Positions 22,566 through 32,402 of a DNA stretch of 64,000 nucleotides are shown piece by piece. The position numbers were made by a program, and so were the translations under genes. Under the pieces are notes generated by a model. It ran no database searches, was not told the origin of the DNA, and saw nothing but the letters and a program-made list of their open reading frames with translations. The first letter of the stretch is position 1. The number at the start of each line of letters is the position of its first letter. The stretch is from contig JAIVFJ010000125.1 of the NCBI GenBank assembly GCA_025765615.1, positions 124,001 through 188,000 of the forward strand, given 5' to 3'. Source of the DNA: Zopfochytrium polystomum. Its lineage: Eukaryota > Chytridiomycota > Chytridiomycetes > Chytridiales > Chytridiaceae.

Positions 22566-22600
22566 AAAGCCACGCGGGGAAGAACCCCCGTCGTGGCTTC
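22566..22600. other. GC-rich hairpin in divergent intergenic region
   Basis: AAGCCACGCGGGG and CCCCCGTCGTGGCTT pair over about 13 bp with two small bulges around an AAGAA loop. It lies 220-260 bp upstream of the RidA gene and 550 bp before the plus-strand ankyrin gene. Confidence 0.45.
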
Positions 22601-23151
22601 CCTCCCCGTTGATTCTGGGCGATGTTCATTTATTTGTGCATTTCCGAAAGGGAGCGGCTGGGGCCCAAACTCGTATTCCCCTCACCATTTTTCAAGTAAG
22701 ACAAAATCCATCAACAATGCTTGCTTGCTTAACCCAGGACGGGACTGAGAGCGCGACACAGCGGCGCCACGCGGCGGCGCCAGTTTAGCAGCGCGGTGGG
22801 CACGATCCGTCGGCGCGGGTGCTGCAGACAGACGCTGAAGAATGAAGGTGAAAATGCGGAAGGAATAAGCAGGTCGCTCTGGCGTAGTTGCGCCATGATG
22901 CACCGCACAGTCATCACCTTCTGTCGGCAGCTGTCGGCAGCAAGCGACCGAAGGCAGCGGCAAACTCCAGTAACACATCCAATGCGCATGCCAGGTTCGA
23001 GCAGATAGATCACCGAGCAGTTGGGTGGTGGTGGCACCGAGTCAAGACCGGAAAGCAAGAGACCGTAAAAAAAAAAGAAAGGAATACAAAATCGACTCCG
23101 CCGCAACCTCCTCTCTTCGGACCCCCGTCTCCTCCCTCCCTCCCTCCCTCC

Positions 23152-24279
23152 ATGCCGCGGCGGCCGATCCCCGATCTCGTCGGCGATCTCGTCTGCCGTC
23201 ACCTGCCACACCCCAAGCAGCGCTTCATCGTGGCGACACTGATCCGCGACGAGCGCGGCCAGTTCCGCGCCTACCACGCCATGCACGAGCTCGAGTTCAA
23301 CATCGCGAGCTCGAACGGCCATCCGGAGCTGCTGACGCTCTTGCTGCGGCACTGCCGCCGCGCGGGCATGGAGCCGCGGTACACGACGACCGCGATGAAC
23401 CTTGCGAGCGCGTTTGGGCACGTTGAGGTGCTGCAGTGGTGGTTGGATCGATCGGCGGCGGGAAGCAAAGGCGACTGCAATAGTGACGGCGATGGACATG
23501 GCGACGGCGAGGGCGGGGAGCAGCCGCTGAAGCTCGAGTACACGACGGCGGCGCTGTACGGCGCGGCTTGGCGGGGGTTCATCAATGTGCTCGAGTGGTG
23601 GCGGGACAGCGGGCTGCATCTCAAGATCCCACCAAACGCGATGGACCTTTCGGTCGGGAACCTCGACCTGCTTGAGTTCTGGAAGGGGACCGGGCTGGAC
23701 GTTGGATACACTGAAGCGGCGATCGACTACGCGGGGCGCGTTGCGGAGCTGCAGTGGTGGAAGGACAGCGGGCTCGAGCTGCGCTACTCGGAAAAGGGCG
23801 TCGACCTGGCGAGCGAGCAAGGCAAGCTGGATCATCTGGACTGGTGGAAGGAGAGCGGCCTTCAAGTCAAGTACTCTGCGGACGCCGTCGACCGCGCCAG
23901 CACGAAAGGGCACGTTGATGTGCTGCGGTGGTGGATGGACAGCGGGTGGACGATCAAGTATTCAGAGGCCGCAATCGATGGGCCAAGCGAGAACGGTCAA
24001 GTGGAGGTACTGAAGTGGTGGGCGAGCAGCACGTTGGATTTAAAGTACTCTGCAGGCGCGATGGACGGGGCCAGCCGGAAGGGCCACGTCGAGGCTTTGC
24101 AGTGGTGGCGAACCAGCGGGCTGGAGCTCAAGTTCACCGAGAAGGCCATCGACGGTTATACCCCAGAGGTTAGTAAATGGTGGAATGAGAGTGGCTTGCG
24201 TGCAAGCTTTGTAAGAAAACGATTGAATGCACTTCGCGAGGTCATGGCTCGCTTGCGAAAGGGCGCCTCCAAGCGTTGA
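23152..24279 (+). CDS. ankyrin-like repeat protein with paired-tryptophan repeats
   Basis: Single exon, 375 residues from the ATG at 23152 (MPRRPIPDLVGDLVCRHL). A short helical N-terminus precedes about eight to nine repeats of roughly 33 residues. Each has the pattern GHVEVLQWW(L/K)DSGLELKYS..A(I/M)D.AS. Examples are LQWWKDSGLELRYSEKGVD and LRWWMDSGWTIKYSEAAID. A Gly/Asp-rich loop (SKGDCNSDGDGHGDGE) interrupts the second repeat. Repeats of this kind are ankyrin-related solenoids, and I recall them in large families in zoosporic fungi and other protists. No catalytic motif is present; a protein-binding scaffold is the likely role. The N-terminus may be a degenerate F-box, but I cannot show it. 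Confidence 0.85.
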   Translation: MPRRPIPDLVGDLVCRHLPHPKQRFIVATLIRDERGQFRAYHAMHELEFNIASSNGHPELLTLLLRHCRRAGMEPRYTTTAMNLASAFGHVEVLQWWLDRSAAGSKGDCNSDGDGHGDGEGGEQPLKLEYTTAALYGAAWRGFINVLEWWRDSGLHLKIPPNAMDLSVGNLDLLEFWKGTGLDVGYTEAAIDYAGRVAELQWWKDSGLELRYSEKGVDLASEQGKLDHLDWWKESGLQVKYSADAVDRASTKGHVDVLRWWMDSGWTIKYSEAAIDGPSENGQVEVLKWWASSTLDLKYSAGAMDGASRKGHVEALQWWRTSGLELKFTEKAIDGYTPEVSKWWNESGLRASFVRKRLNALREVMARLRKGASKR

Positions 24280-24952
24280 AACCGGAGCTGACGAAGGGCT
24301 GTAGAGACTGTCTCTTGATCTCTTTTCATCGACGAGTCCACGTTTAAACAGCGTATTGTAAATAAATGACATCCATGTAATAACTGCCGAACTTCTTGGT
24401 GTCAGTTTTTCAGTTCAAACTGATAATAATTCCTGCCTCTGTCAAACCCAAACTAGTTATGGCACCCTTTCACAAAACGAGTCACTCTGGAGAGGAATTA
24501 CAAGTTTTTAAAACCGCTAACGCACTCTTCGAAAGAAGAGGCTCGAAAAATATCCAAGGATTGAAAACTGGGAATGAGTGCGCCTGAAAGAAGGTGATCG
24601 AGAAACGGCTGGCGCTAACATATTACTCTCGCAATCACCGTGCATGTGTGTCTAAGTGACCCCAGATACACTGTCACAGCCAATCTCGTTATTTATGATT
24701 GCACGGCCATGCCGTCATTCTACCACCCAAGCAGGGTGGCAGTCGGGCACACCTGTCAAAGCTATGGATGCGATCCAGCTCAAACCTCCTCCTCCGTTAG
24801 CTCATGAACGTTGAATCCACCCACTCCACCACATCGCGACTCATCCGAGAAGGCGCACCCGGTGGAGGCTTCTTTGCGAAATCGGGAATTAAAAAGACGC
24901 GTCGAAAGACACGGGAGGGTGGCTGGAGGGTGGCTGGTTGGCCGGGGCCGTT
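24280..24952. other. intergenic region, no gene seen
   Basis: Only short frames. It holds the 3' end of the ankyrin gene (an AATAAA-like run near 24359) and the promoter of the next gene. Confidence 0.5.
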
Positions 24953-24958
24953 TATAAA
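24953..24958 (+). promoter_or_regulatory. TATA box of His-rich/acidic secreted-protein gene
   Basis: TATAAA lies 77 bp before the ATG at 25035, a typical spacing for a strongly expressed fungal gene. Confidence 0.55.
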
Positions 24959-25034
24959 CAAGAAGTCCGGCGCGCAAAACTAGCACCACACACCAACTTC
25001 TCCACACACTCCCAAAGCAACAAAGTTTAGCAAC

Positions 25035-25849
25035 ATGAAGAGCCTATCCATCCTCCTCGTCGCCTTTCTCGCGGCATCATGGACCGTCGCCGTCCCCATC
25101 CGCGGCACCGACATGTCTCTCCAATCACAAAAGGCCCTATCGGGAATGCAAGACGCTGGCGTCCTCGAGCGCCGTGACCGTAAGCTAGGCCATATTTTCA
25201 TCCTTTGGTGGTGATTTTGAGGAAATCTCCTCGTATTGCTCAAATTACGGTGGTTCCAGACCATCACCACCACAGGCATCACGGACGCGGCAGCTACGGC
25301 CACGGACACCACAGGCATCATAGCCACCATCACCACCGCAAACACCGCGAAGGTAAATCACAGGGCAAGCAGATTTTTAATAGCCGGTAAATCTAACGTG
25401 CCTGCTTCTGCTTTCCGAACAACAAAGAAACCCCGGAGCAACCGTCGGACTCGTCCGCCTCCGTCGATACTGCTCCAGCCACCGAAGCGCCGGCTGACGC
25501 CGCCGCTGCGTCTCTGCTCGACAGTGACGAATTCGACGACGACGAATACGCCGGGGTCGACGGTCTAGTCGAGGATGATGAAATAGCGTTTGACGATGAC
25601 GCGTTCGCGGACGACGATGCGTTCGCGGAGGATGATGCGCTCGCTGGCGAAGACGCTTACTCTGATGATGATGCCTTCGCTGATGACGATGCGTTTGTGG
25701 AGGAAGAGGCTGCTTTCGAAGATGAGGACGCAGTCGACGACAGCGAGCTTTTGGAAGACAACGAGGCACTTGAGGAGCAAGGATTTGACGATGATGGGGT
25801 GATGGACGGAGAAGAGTTTGAGGCTGATGAGGTTGAGGATGACGAGTGA
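25035..25849 (+). CDS. secreted bipolar protein: histidine-rich block then Asp/Glu-rich tail
   Basis: Exons 25035-25179, 25260-25352 and 25428-25849; 219 residues. A clear signal peptide (MKSLSILLVAFLAASWTVAVP) is followed by a short linker ending LERRD. The 93-nt second exon encodes almost only His, Arg, Gly and Lys: about 17 histidines in 31 residues (HHHHRHHGRGSYGHGHH). Exon 3 begins with a Thr/Ser/Ala linker and becomes strongly acidic, with repeated DDDAFA-like hexads for about 90 residues to the end. No enzyme domain is present. The composition suggests a secreted metal-binding (Zn, Ni, Cu) or mineral-interacting protein, and the basic and acidic halves could self-associate. This is inference. 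A TATA box 77 bp upstream supports expression. Confidence 0.75.
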
Positions 25850-25994
25850 TTGGAGGGGCACGAGAAATGATGGAAAACCTGTGAGGCTTGTGGCATTGCA
25901 ACATTTGGTAATATATCCTTCGCTTTTTCGCGGAAAATCTGCTATGAACCGGAAAATCGACGATTGCGGCGAACGAGAGATGATAGCAGAGTAG

Positions 25995-26713
25995 GATCCC
26001 TCTTGCAAAATTCCATCCCAGACACGCAAGCAAGCCGCTGCCGTTGCCGCAGCGGAGGCCTACCTGGCCGCAACGGCCCCGCCCGCTGCTGGGGTCGCAG
26101 TAGGCGATCCCATGTCTACCGCTCACATTGCGGCAGCCTCCGCCGAGGCCAGGGGGTGCAAGCGCCTGCGTTCTGCCGCCCCGCAAGCCCTTTCGGAAGA
26201 AGAATCCTTCGCCGCTGTGGTGCGTAATTCACGCGCTGCTCGCACAGCATGCAGCGCGCCAGTACCCCGGCGCTGGAGCACCAGAGTGGCTCGGACCGGC
26301 CTTGGAAAACGCTGTTCAGAATGGCATCCGGCCTCGAGCGAGAGAAGTGGCGAATCTGTCGAACAGATTCGATGGGCTCACGGACACAGTCGACGTTCTC
26401 TGGGGCACGGTCAGAGTCTTAGATGCCAAGATCGAAAACCCCCCGATTCGATCGATGAACTCACGTCTTGGCGGCTCTTCAGCAGCAATCCCTCCGGGCA
26501 CAGCGCTACCGGATCTACCCTTTTTTCCCGGCCAATGGCCTCCAAGCTATAGACTTAACAAATGAACAACTTGATGACTTGCAGTGGTTCTATAATATCA
26601 ATTTAGGTGCAGTTTCACTTTATTGGTTCTTCTTGTTATTCATTACCTTAGAAAACAGGCCAGCTCCGATTACCAACCGTCGAAGGGCGCTTGAAAATTA
26701 TTTCGTGCGGTAA
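25995..26713 (+). pseudogene. Mug135-like gene, probably broken
   Basis: Protein-like text runs in three frames. The first is an Ala-rich segment (AVAAAEAYLAATAPP...GDPMSTAHIAAASAEAR) with an ATG at 26112. Across a 28-bp GT...CAG segment (26220-26247) it continues as ARQYPGAGAPEWLGPALENAVQNG and VANLSNRFDGL. Near 26450 it shifts frame without an intron to account for it. It resumes as LTNEQLDDLQWFYNINL, is spliced over a 45-bp segment to RPAPITNRRRALENYF, and stops at 26713. The order Ala-rich start, NSR motif, and C-terminal FPANG...RRRALENYF recalls the meiotically up-regulated Mug135-like family. I propose that tentatively. The uncompensated shift argues for a pseudogene. Confidence 0.45.
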
Positions 26714-26856
26714 CGTTGAATCATGCTTCAGTTTTGCTTTGGCGTAATGGTCGAATACACCAATATATTTATGAAGGAAGCCCATATTATTAGCTCGAAC
26801 GAATCCACAGCGCAATAAATTGAGATCCGAACCATTGCGAACAGCAGTGATGCCCT

Positions 26857-27711
26857 ATGAGTGTTGACAAGCCACGAACCGACAACCCTGGAACCGCTCT
26901 GATCGCCCAGCTGACCGCATGGATCAAGGTCGAGAAGCACCTCCTTGCTCGGCTCCTCTACCCGAACCCTGTCTGCCTCCTCACATCGTGCAGCAGCGAT
27001 GGGGCGTCGCGAAACGTGATGACCATCTCTTGGCTGACTCCGCTCGACAACCATGGGCACTTTGTGTGCTCGATGAAGTCGACTCGACACACCGCCGCGA
27101 TCCTCTTCCCAGACTCTCATCAACACCAGCAGCCGATCCCTCATTCGCGCGCTGTAGACTCTAAGACGTCCGAACCCGATGGCGGATCGGCCACGTGCAC
27201 TGATAATGCGACAGTTCCCGATGAGGAAGGCGGCTCGACCGAGAAAGGGCCAGCAGCCGCGGTCAAATTCGTCCTCAACGTCCCAACGGAGGGAATGGAG
27301 GACCTGGTGCGCGCCGTTGGAGGATGCTCTGGTCGGGACTGCGACAAGTTTGCTACGATCAGCGATCTGCCCGTGTGTGTGCCGGGCCGCGTGGATGGCT
27401 CCGCAGGAGCAGACAGTGGGTCGGTAGCTGCAAAACAAACCAAAAAGCACAAGCGGGCTGCGACGCAACCAACGGTGCCCGAGCACCCCGTCTTTGCACT
27501 GTCAAACTGCTGTGCGCACATCGTTTGTCGAGTCGACGAGCGGCAGACGAGATTTGGGCACGAGATGCTGATTTGCACGATGGCGGGTGGGTGGGTGAGA
27601 CCAGATTACTGGGACGGGCGGTGCTTTGGGCCACGCCAGGCAGAGTCGCCCGCCCTGCTGAGCTTTTTGGGGTCGCAAACGTTTGCTTCTGTACGGCCCG
27701 AGGCGGCATAA
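26857..27711 (+). CDS. flavin reductase-like (FMN-binding split barrel) protein
   Basis: Single exon, 284 residues. The core matches flavin-reductase-like proteins: LLYPNPVCLLTSCSSDGASRN, NVMTISWLTPLDNHGHFVCSM with the flavin-binding Thr-Ile-Ser-Trp strand, then FVLNVPTEGMEDLVRAVGGCSGRDCDKF. The family binds FMN and either reduces it with NAD(P)H or uses it in oxidoreduction. Which applies here cannot be read. Two low-complexity insertions (about residues 90-125 and 180-205, the latter with KQTKKHKRA) separate the strands and make the protein longer than bacterial members. No targeting signal is visible. The start at 26857 is the first ATG after a stop in that frame. Confidence 0.8.
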   Translation: MSVDKPRTDNPGTALIAQLTAWIKVEKHLLARLLYPNPVCLLTSCSSDGASRNVMTISWLTPLDNHGHFVCSMKSTRHTAAILFPDSHQHQQPIPHSRAVDSKTSEPDGGSATCTDNATVPDEEGGSTEKGPAAAVKFVLNVPTEGMEDLVRAVGGCSGRDCDKFATISDLPVCVPGRVDGSAGADSGSVAAKQTKKHKRAATQPTVPEHPVFALSNCCAHIVCRVDERQTRFGHEMLICTMAGGWVRPDYWDGRCFGPRQAESPALLSFLGSQTFASVRPEAA

Positions 27712-27828
27712 TAAGTTGTATTTGCCCTAACACGTATACGAATGCGAAGAGGTCCTCACAAGTTGCGAAAAAGCAGTGCCATGTTTTCAAGAAAAATGGT
27801 TGTAGATAAGGGTGAAACGACCATGAGA

Positions 27829-29166
27829 TCACCGCCTGCGTCCACGCCGACTTCCCATGTACGACGGTGGTGGGCCACCCACTCCAAGCAGTAGCACCGC
27901 TGACTCAACCCACGAAGCTACCCAACCCCCCCAGGAATCCCTCCACACGCGCTCCGACCTCGCCCCGTACACAGCCTGGTATACCCTCCTCCTCTCTTCA
28001 AGCTCAGCCTCCTTGCTAGTCCAACCGTTTCGACCGGACCTCGGCACTGCTTGATCCCCCTGGTTGGAAGGCGCCGATGACGACGACGACGACGGCGGCG
28101 GCGAAGGCGAAGGCGAAGATGTCCCGTGGGACCCGTACCCGTCGCCTCTCACACCGCCAGTCGCGCCGACCATCAGCGCCCGCGCCTCCATCACCGCAGC
28201 AACGGACGGCACGACCCCGTGCGCCAGCAGCATCTCGACAATCTCGGCGCGGCCCCACCGCACGGCCTCTCTCAGCAGCGCGGGGTCGAGCGGCTCGACG
28301 CCCTCGCCGAGCTCGCGCGGCAGTTCGATGAGGCGGGCGACGACGGCGGCGTGGCCGCCGGCGACGGCCTCAAGGGATGCGTGGAGGTCGACACGGACGC
28401 CGTGGCGGATGAGGAGGTTCAGGGTGTCGAGGTGGCCCGAGGCGGCGGCGGCGGTCGCGGCGGAGGTGGCCATGGCGGTGCGGGTGAAGGCGGCATCAGC
28501 GGGGCTGGGTGCTGCTGCGGGCAGTGCGGGTGGGAGACCTGCGCCAACCGGTGGTCCGGGGAGGGCAGCTGCGAGAGGAACGGGCGAATGAGCGCGCGAA
28601 GTACCGTCAGGTGCTTCCAAGAGCCTTTGGACAATGTCCGTGTGCCCACGGCTTGCGGCGACGGTAATCATGCCCGCGTTGGATGGGAAGCCGGAGTCGA
28701 GTAAGATGGCGAAGACGTTGCGATTCCTGTAGTGCTGGGCGTGCATCATGGCGTATGGGCACACCGCGGGGGTGAGGATCTCTGCCGCGATCAGCTCGCG
28801 GAGGACAAGGTGCGCGTCCGGGCTGTCGAGAAAGGTGAAGAAATCCCAGTTGAACGGATTTGTTGGCGCAGAAGAGCTCGACGACGAGATTCCGAGGAGT
28901 GGATCTGGCGGTGGGTTAACGAAAATCCGGCGGACGAGGACGCGCACTCGAAAGGGGATCGAGTCCCAAGTGTAGGCGCGGATCTGGGGGGAGATGGCGG
29001 AGCAGAAGGCGAGATCGCGCAGAGACTCGCACGAGAGGAGCACGATGTAGCCCCACAGCTCGAGCGGGAGCCGTGCAGTGACCGTGACGCTAACGTTGTC
29101 GATCTGCGATCGGCGGCGAGCTTGGGCTTTGGCCGTCGACGGCGGTGCCGAGTTGGGCGCGGTCAT
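27829..29166 (-). CDS. ankyrin-repeat protein with F-box-like N-terminus
   Basis: Single exon, 445 residues. Near residue 33, LPLELWGYIVLLSCESLRDLAFCSA resembles an F-box helix pair. It is followed by ankyrin-type repeats: GMITVAASRGHTDIVQRLLEAP, ATAAAASGHLDTLNLLIRHGVR, LEAVAGGHAAVVARLIELP and LREAVRWGRAEIVEMLLAHGV. A Ser/Pro-rich linker (SPSPSPPPSSSSSS) and a Trp-rich helical tail (VWRDSWGGWVASWVES) close the protein. Such proteins can be SCF substrate adaptors; the substrate is unknown. Its stop codon lies about 118 bp past the convergent flavin-reductase gene. Confidence 0.75.
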   Translation of the reverse strand: MTAPNSAPPSTAKAQARRRSQIDNVSVTVTARLPLELWGYIVLLSCESLRDLAFCSAISPQIRAYTWDSIPFRVRVLVRRIFVNPPPDPLLGISSSSSSAPTNPFNWDFFTFLDSPDAHLVLRELIAAEILTPAVCPYAMMHAQHYRNRNVFAILLDSGFPSNAGMITVAASRGHTDIVQRLLEAPDGTSRAHSPVPLAAALPGPPVGAGLPPALPAAAPSPADAAFTRTAMATSAATAAAASGHLDTLNLLIRHGVRVDLHASLEAVAGGHAAVVARLIELPRELGEGVEPLDPALLREAVRWGRAEIVEMLLAHGVVPSVAAVMEARALMVGATGGVRGDGYGSHGTSSPSPSPPPSSSSSSAPSNQGDQAVPRSGRNGWTSKEAELEERRRVYQAVYGARSERVWRDSWGGWVASWVESAVLLLGVGGPPPSYMGSRRGRRR

Positions 29167-29344
29167 CTTCGAAAAATTTTCGCCGTTTCACAGCCACCCT
29201 GTGGGCCAAGGAGGTATCCGCGCTTGAACGATAACGTGGATTATACGATCTACAGAACGATGGGATGAGCGACGCGCCGCCACACTCACAAGAGATCTTT
29301 GCTGCATATATACAATAACGCAAACGGAGAAGGAGGATCTGAAA

Positions 29345-30312
29345 TCAGGTTTTAGGGCCGCCAGGCCGCACTAGCTTGATTGCCTCCTCGGCGAATCGAC
29401 CAAATGCTTCGACCTCGTCCAAGGCGGCCTCGATCAATGGTTCCGCCTTGTAGCAGCCATCAATCTTGCGCAACAGTGGAAGGAGAAGAGGGTCTTTGAG
29501 GAGCTTCCTGATCTTGTCAGAGCTCGCTAGTCGCAGAAGTCACGTCAGAGGCGCCGTGCAAGAGTCCGGCTACTAGCTCTTACCAAGTAGTTCAAGCTCT
29601 TTGCTTGTCAGCTTCTCGTCATCGTCAGAAAGGTCCGCATTTGGTGGTGGCTGAAGGGTAGGCGGTTGATCTGCAAGAAGAAATTGGCCAGTGTCCCACA
29701 AGTGTGTGGGTCAATAAAAAAAAGCACTTCACCTCTGGAAGGATCCTCGCACGGAGCAGCTGTTCCAAGAAAAATAGAGAAGTCAGATGTGTCAGAAGGG
29801 GCTCCGGTAGAAAGCAGCAAGCATTACCTCGATGTGACTTGTAACAAGCCACCGAGCAGCTGAACACATTGAATGTTATAATGATCGGGGATGCTTGCCA
29901 GAGGGAGGATGGACACGTACTAAGGGGATCGGCAGGTGGGACACTTGTACTTCGGTGGCCCGACATCGCACACAATGCAACCGTGCTCCTTTTTCGAAGC
30001 TGCTACCACTTGCTCGCTCGTCCCGGCAGTTTCTTCGCTTCCTTCTGTCCCGACTGTGGCGGCGGCGAAAGTCTGCGAACGTCTGTACGGAGAGCCGTAG
30101 GGGCCAGCTCTGCCGTTGCCTCTTGCGGAGCCCTTGCCGGCGCCGCCTCGAGCGCTCCAAGCGCCCCTGCCGCCCCTGCCGCCGCCGCCGCTGCCGCCGC
30201 GGCCTCTCCCTCCACCGCGAGTCGGGGGAAGCCGGCTGGGAGCGGCGGCCGTCGTCGCCGCCGGCGCTGTCGCAGTCATCGTTGTCGCCAGAGTTTCGCT
30301 GACGTCGTCCAT
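29345..30312 (-). CDS. HIT-type zinc-finger protein (ZNHIT3/Hit1-like) with RGG N-terminus
   Basis: Five exons: 29921-30312, 29828-29859 (32 nt), 29733-29759 (27 nt), 29584-29670, 29345-29526; 239 residues, phases fit. The zinc finger is spread over three exons: CIVCDVGPPKYKCPTCRSP, YCSVACYKSHR, then APCEDPSR, giving the zf-HIT cysteine/histidine series. The C-terminal helix region (SSDKIRKLLKDPLLLPLLRKI...AIKLVRPGG) matches the tail of ZNHIT3/Hit1, which helps assemble box C/D snoRNPs in the nucleus. The first about 60 residues are an Arg/Gly-rich tract (TRGGGRGRGGSGGGGRGGRG), absent from the yeast and human proteins as I recall them. The start at 30312 was taken because upstream codons are a lysine run from simple sequence. 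Confidence 0.85.
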
Positions 30313-30456
30313 GTCAGTCAGTCCGGTTGACTTTTGGTTTGCTCTTTTTCTTTTCCTTTCCTTTTTTTTCTTCTTTTTTTCCTTTTCTTGCAGCTTGGGT
30401 GGCACGGACCCAACCCGCGTGGCCCGATCACAGGCAGCCAGCACACAGGCTCCGTT

Positions 30457-30461
30457 CTCTC

Positions 30462-30515
<54 letters not shown>

Positions 30516-30770
30516 TCTCTCTCTATCTCTCTCCCTCTCGCCGGATACATCGAGAAGAAGAAGAAGAAGAAGAAGGCGGGCAGCGGGCAGCAGGCAGCGG
30601 GGCAATGACGACGATCCATCCGTCTCGCCGACGAGGACAGTTCGATCGCTGAAACCCTCACCCGCGTCGTTTCGCTTCCATGCGACCAGAAACTCCCACG
30701 GCTTTTGGGTCCCAAACACACAACACGGTACCGCCACGCATACACACACACACACACACACGCACACACA
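30457..30770. repeat. cluster of microsatellites: (CT)n, (AAG)n, (CA)n
   Basis: A long CT tract (about 30457-30539, imperfect), an AAG run (30553-30575) and an AC run (30741-30770) occupy the space between the divergent zf-HIT gene and the unknown gene at 30886. Confidence 0.85.
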
Positions 30771-30885
30771 ACTCACTCTCTCCATCCTCCTCCCTCCTCC
30801 CCCTCCTCCGTGGCATTTGCATTCGCTTGCTGAAATTATTATATTATCTGCCACTCGCCGATTAGGAGGTCCCTTCAGTGCCTTG

Positions 30886-31722
30886 ATGTTTCATTGCATG
30901 CACAGGGTGGCAGAATCTTCGACCAAAACGCCCACCCCAGTCCGGCTCACTGTCAACATCTACCGCCCAGTTCCTGCCGACGGTCCCTTCGAGGTCGTTG
31001 TTTCAACTATTGTCAGAACTCGATCGGTTATTCACCTTTCGGCAACCGTTGCATCGTCCGATTCTGAGCCCGAAGTGTCGTTCGCAACGGCAGAAGCTCT
31101 CTTTCACGTTGGACTTCCAGGCGGCGCGGACCCAACCCTGGCGAGTATCGCGGCCGCCGGAATCGAGGCTGATCGCACAAGGCACGCACCGCCTCCAAAG
31201 TGGCAGCCCAGCGGCGAGGAGCTTGATCGCAACGCGCAATCGATACCGATCTCTCCAGAAAACGAAGACATCTGGTTCCTCCACTCGCTCTTGTTCCAGT
31301 TAGACCCAGCCGAGAGCGGACGCGGCAGCCCCTTTTCGGACGACCAGCCACGAGACGCGCTGGCGGGAGCCGCGACTTGGATGCGTGCTCGAAAGGGCCT
31401 CTCCTTCATCGAATCGTCCTCGGGTGCACCGATCGCCCCCGTCGCGCCCACCGAGTTCGGAATCATGATCGGCGATGTCGCGGCGGGAACGTCCACCGCC
31501 ATCGACTGGACAAAGTTTTCCTATTCCAACGTCAGCATCGGCTTCCACTGGCTAAGGGAGCCCGACTGGGATGGTCGAGAGCACTGGCTGTTGGTTCGGT
31601 CAAAGTCGCGATACCAGGGCAGTGGGGCTGGAATTTTCGTTTCGCAAATTCTCGACTCGAAAATGGTACCTTGCGTGTCGGTATTTTCACACCTGGTGGT
31701 GAAGCCGTTATCAAACCTGTGA
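30886..31722 (+). CDS. protein of unknown function (parent or sister of the decayed copy downstream)
   Basis: A 278-residue frame from the ATG at 30886 (MFHCMHRVAE). An upstream exon is possible, because an acceptor-like TTAG precedes and the downstream paralog has extra residues (MQEALSAL) at this point. Features are PVRLTVNIYRPVPADGPFEV, EVSFATAEALFHVGLPGG, EDIWFLHSLLFQLDP, FGIMIGDVAAGTSTAIDWTKF, SIGFHWLREPDWDGREHWLLV. No membrane segment or known motif is evident. The existence of a paralog that keeps many of these blocks shows it is, or was, a real gene. I cannot assign a family. Confidence 0.65.
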   Translation: MFHCMHRVAESSTKTPTPVRLTVNIYRPVPADGPFEVVVSTIVRTRSVIHLSATVASSDSEPEVSFATAEALFHVGLPGGADPTLASIAAAGIEADRTRHAPPPKWQPSGEELDRNAQSIPISPENEDIWFLHSLLFQLDPAESGRGSPFSDDQPRDALAGAATWMRARKGLSFIESSSGAPIAPVAPTEFGIMIGDVAAGTSTAIDWTKFSYSNVSIGFHWLREPDWDGREHWLLVRSKSRYQGSGAGIFVSQILDSKMVPCVSVFSHLVVKPLSNL

Positions 31723-32402
31723 CCACGTTGGAATGAATAGATTTTGGAATGAATAGATTTTGTTCGAACTCAATATTTTTTCGGGTGGTTTTTTTATGGT
31801 GCCGCCAAGCCGCGATCGCGTTAGAAAATGGCGCGACTGGTTCAGACTTGGTTCAGAAGATTGCTTGTCCCCAAGACCGCAAGGGGATTCCAGTTTGCTT
31901 CCAGCAACTGCACGAAGATCGAAAGCGAGACGAGCCGACAGACCGGATTCCACAAGGCTTGCTGAATTATGTGGAGCCGGTGGGGAGGGCTGGGACGGAA
32001 ACAGACAGAAAGCAAGAGAAAGAACCACCCGAGCATTCTCCTCAACAAGGCAGCACGCGAGCTTCCAGCACGCAAGCGTCGCACAACCTTCCACCACCGC
32101 GACCGGAAGCTTTCGGCCGGCATTTTCACTACGATCTTCGGACGTCGCCCTTCTTCAGTCATGATTCATCCGCCCCTCAAAGCCTTCTACGTCCAACTCG
32201 CGCCGGACGTGGTCGAATCCCAGAAATCTTCCTGTGCGGGCGCCAGCCAACCATTCACGAGGCTTGTCACGGCAACGACTCAAAACTCCCATGGAGTTTG
32301 AGTTCGCAACAGCCAGCATGGTATAAGAGCTGCACTGTGTGGAGTTTACTGACGTTCAAGATTCCGCTTTCGCTAACTCGGGTTTATCCGCAAGTTACCA
32401 AA
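31723..32402. other. spacer between the two related genes
   Basis: One long plus-strand frame (31749-32480) runs through this spacer into the decayed copy, but its text is compositionally random. A TATA-like TATAAG near 32322 may be the promoter of the decayed copy. Confidence 0.35.

Noticed and set aside
22729..23913. 394-codon minus-strand frame
   Set aside because: Antisense of the ankyrin-like gene; its repeats are the mirror of the real ones.
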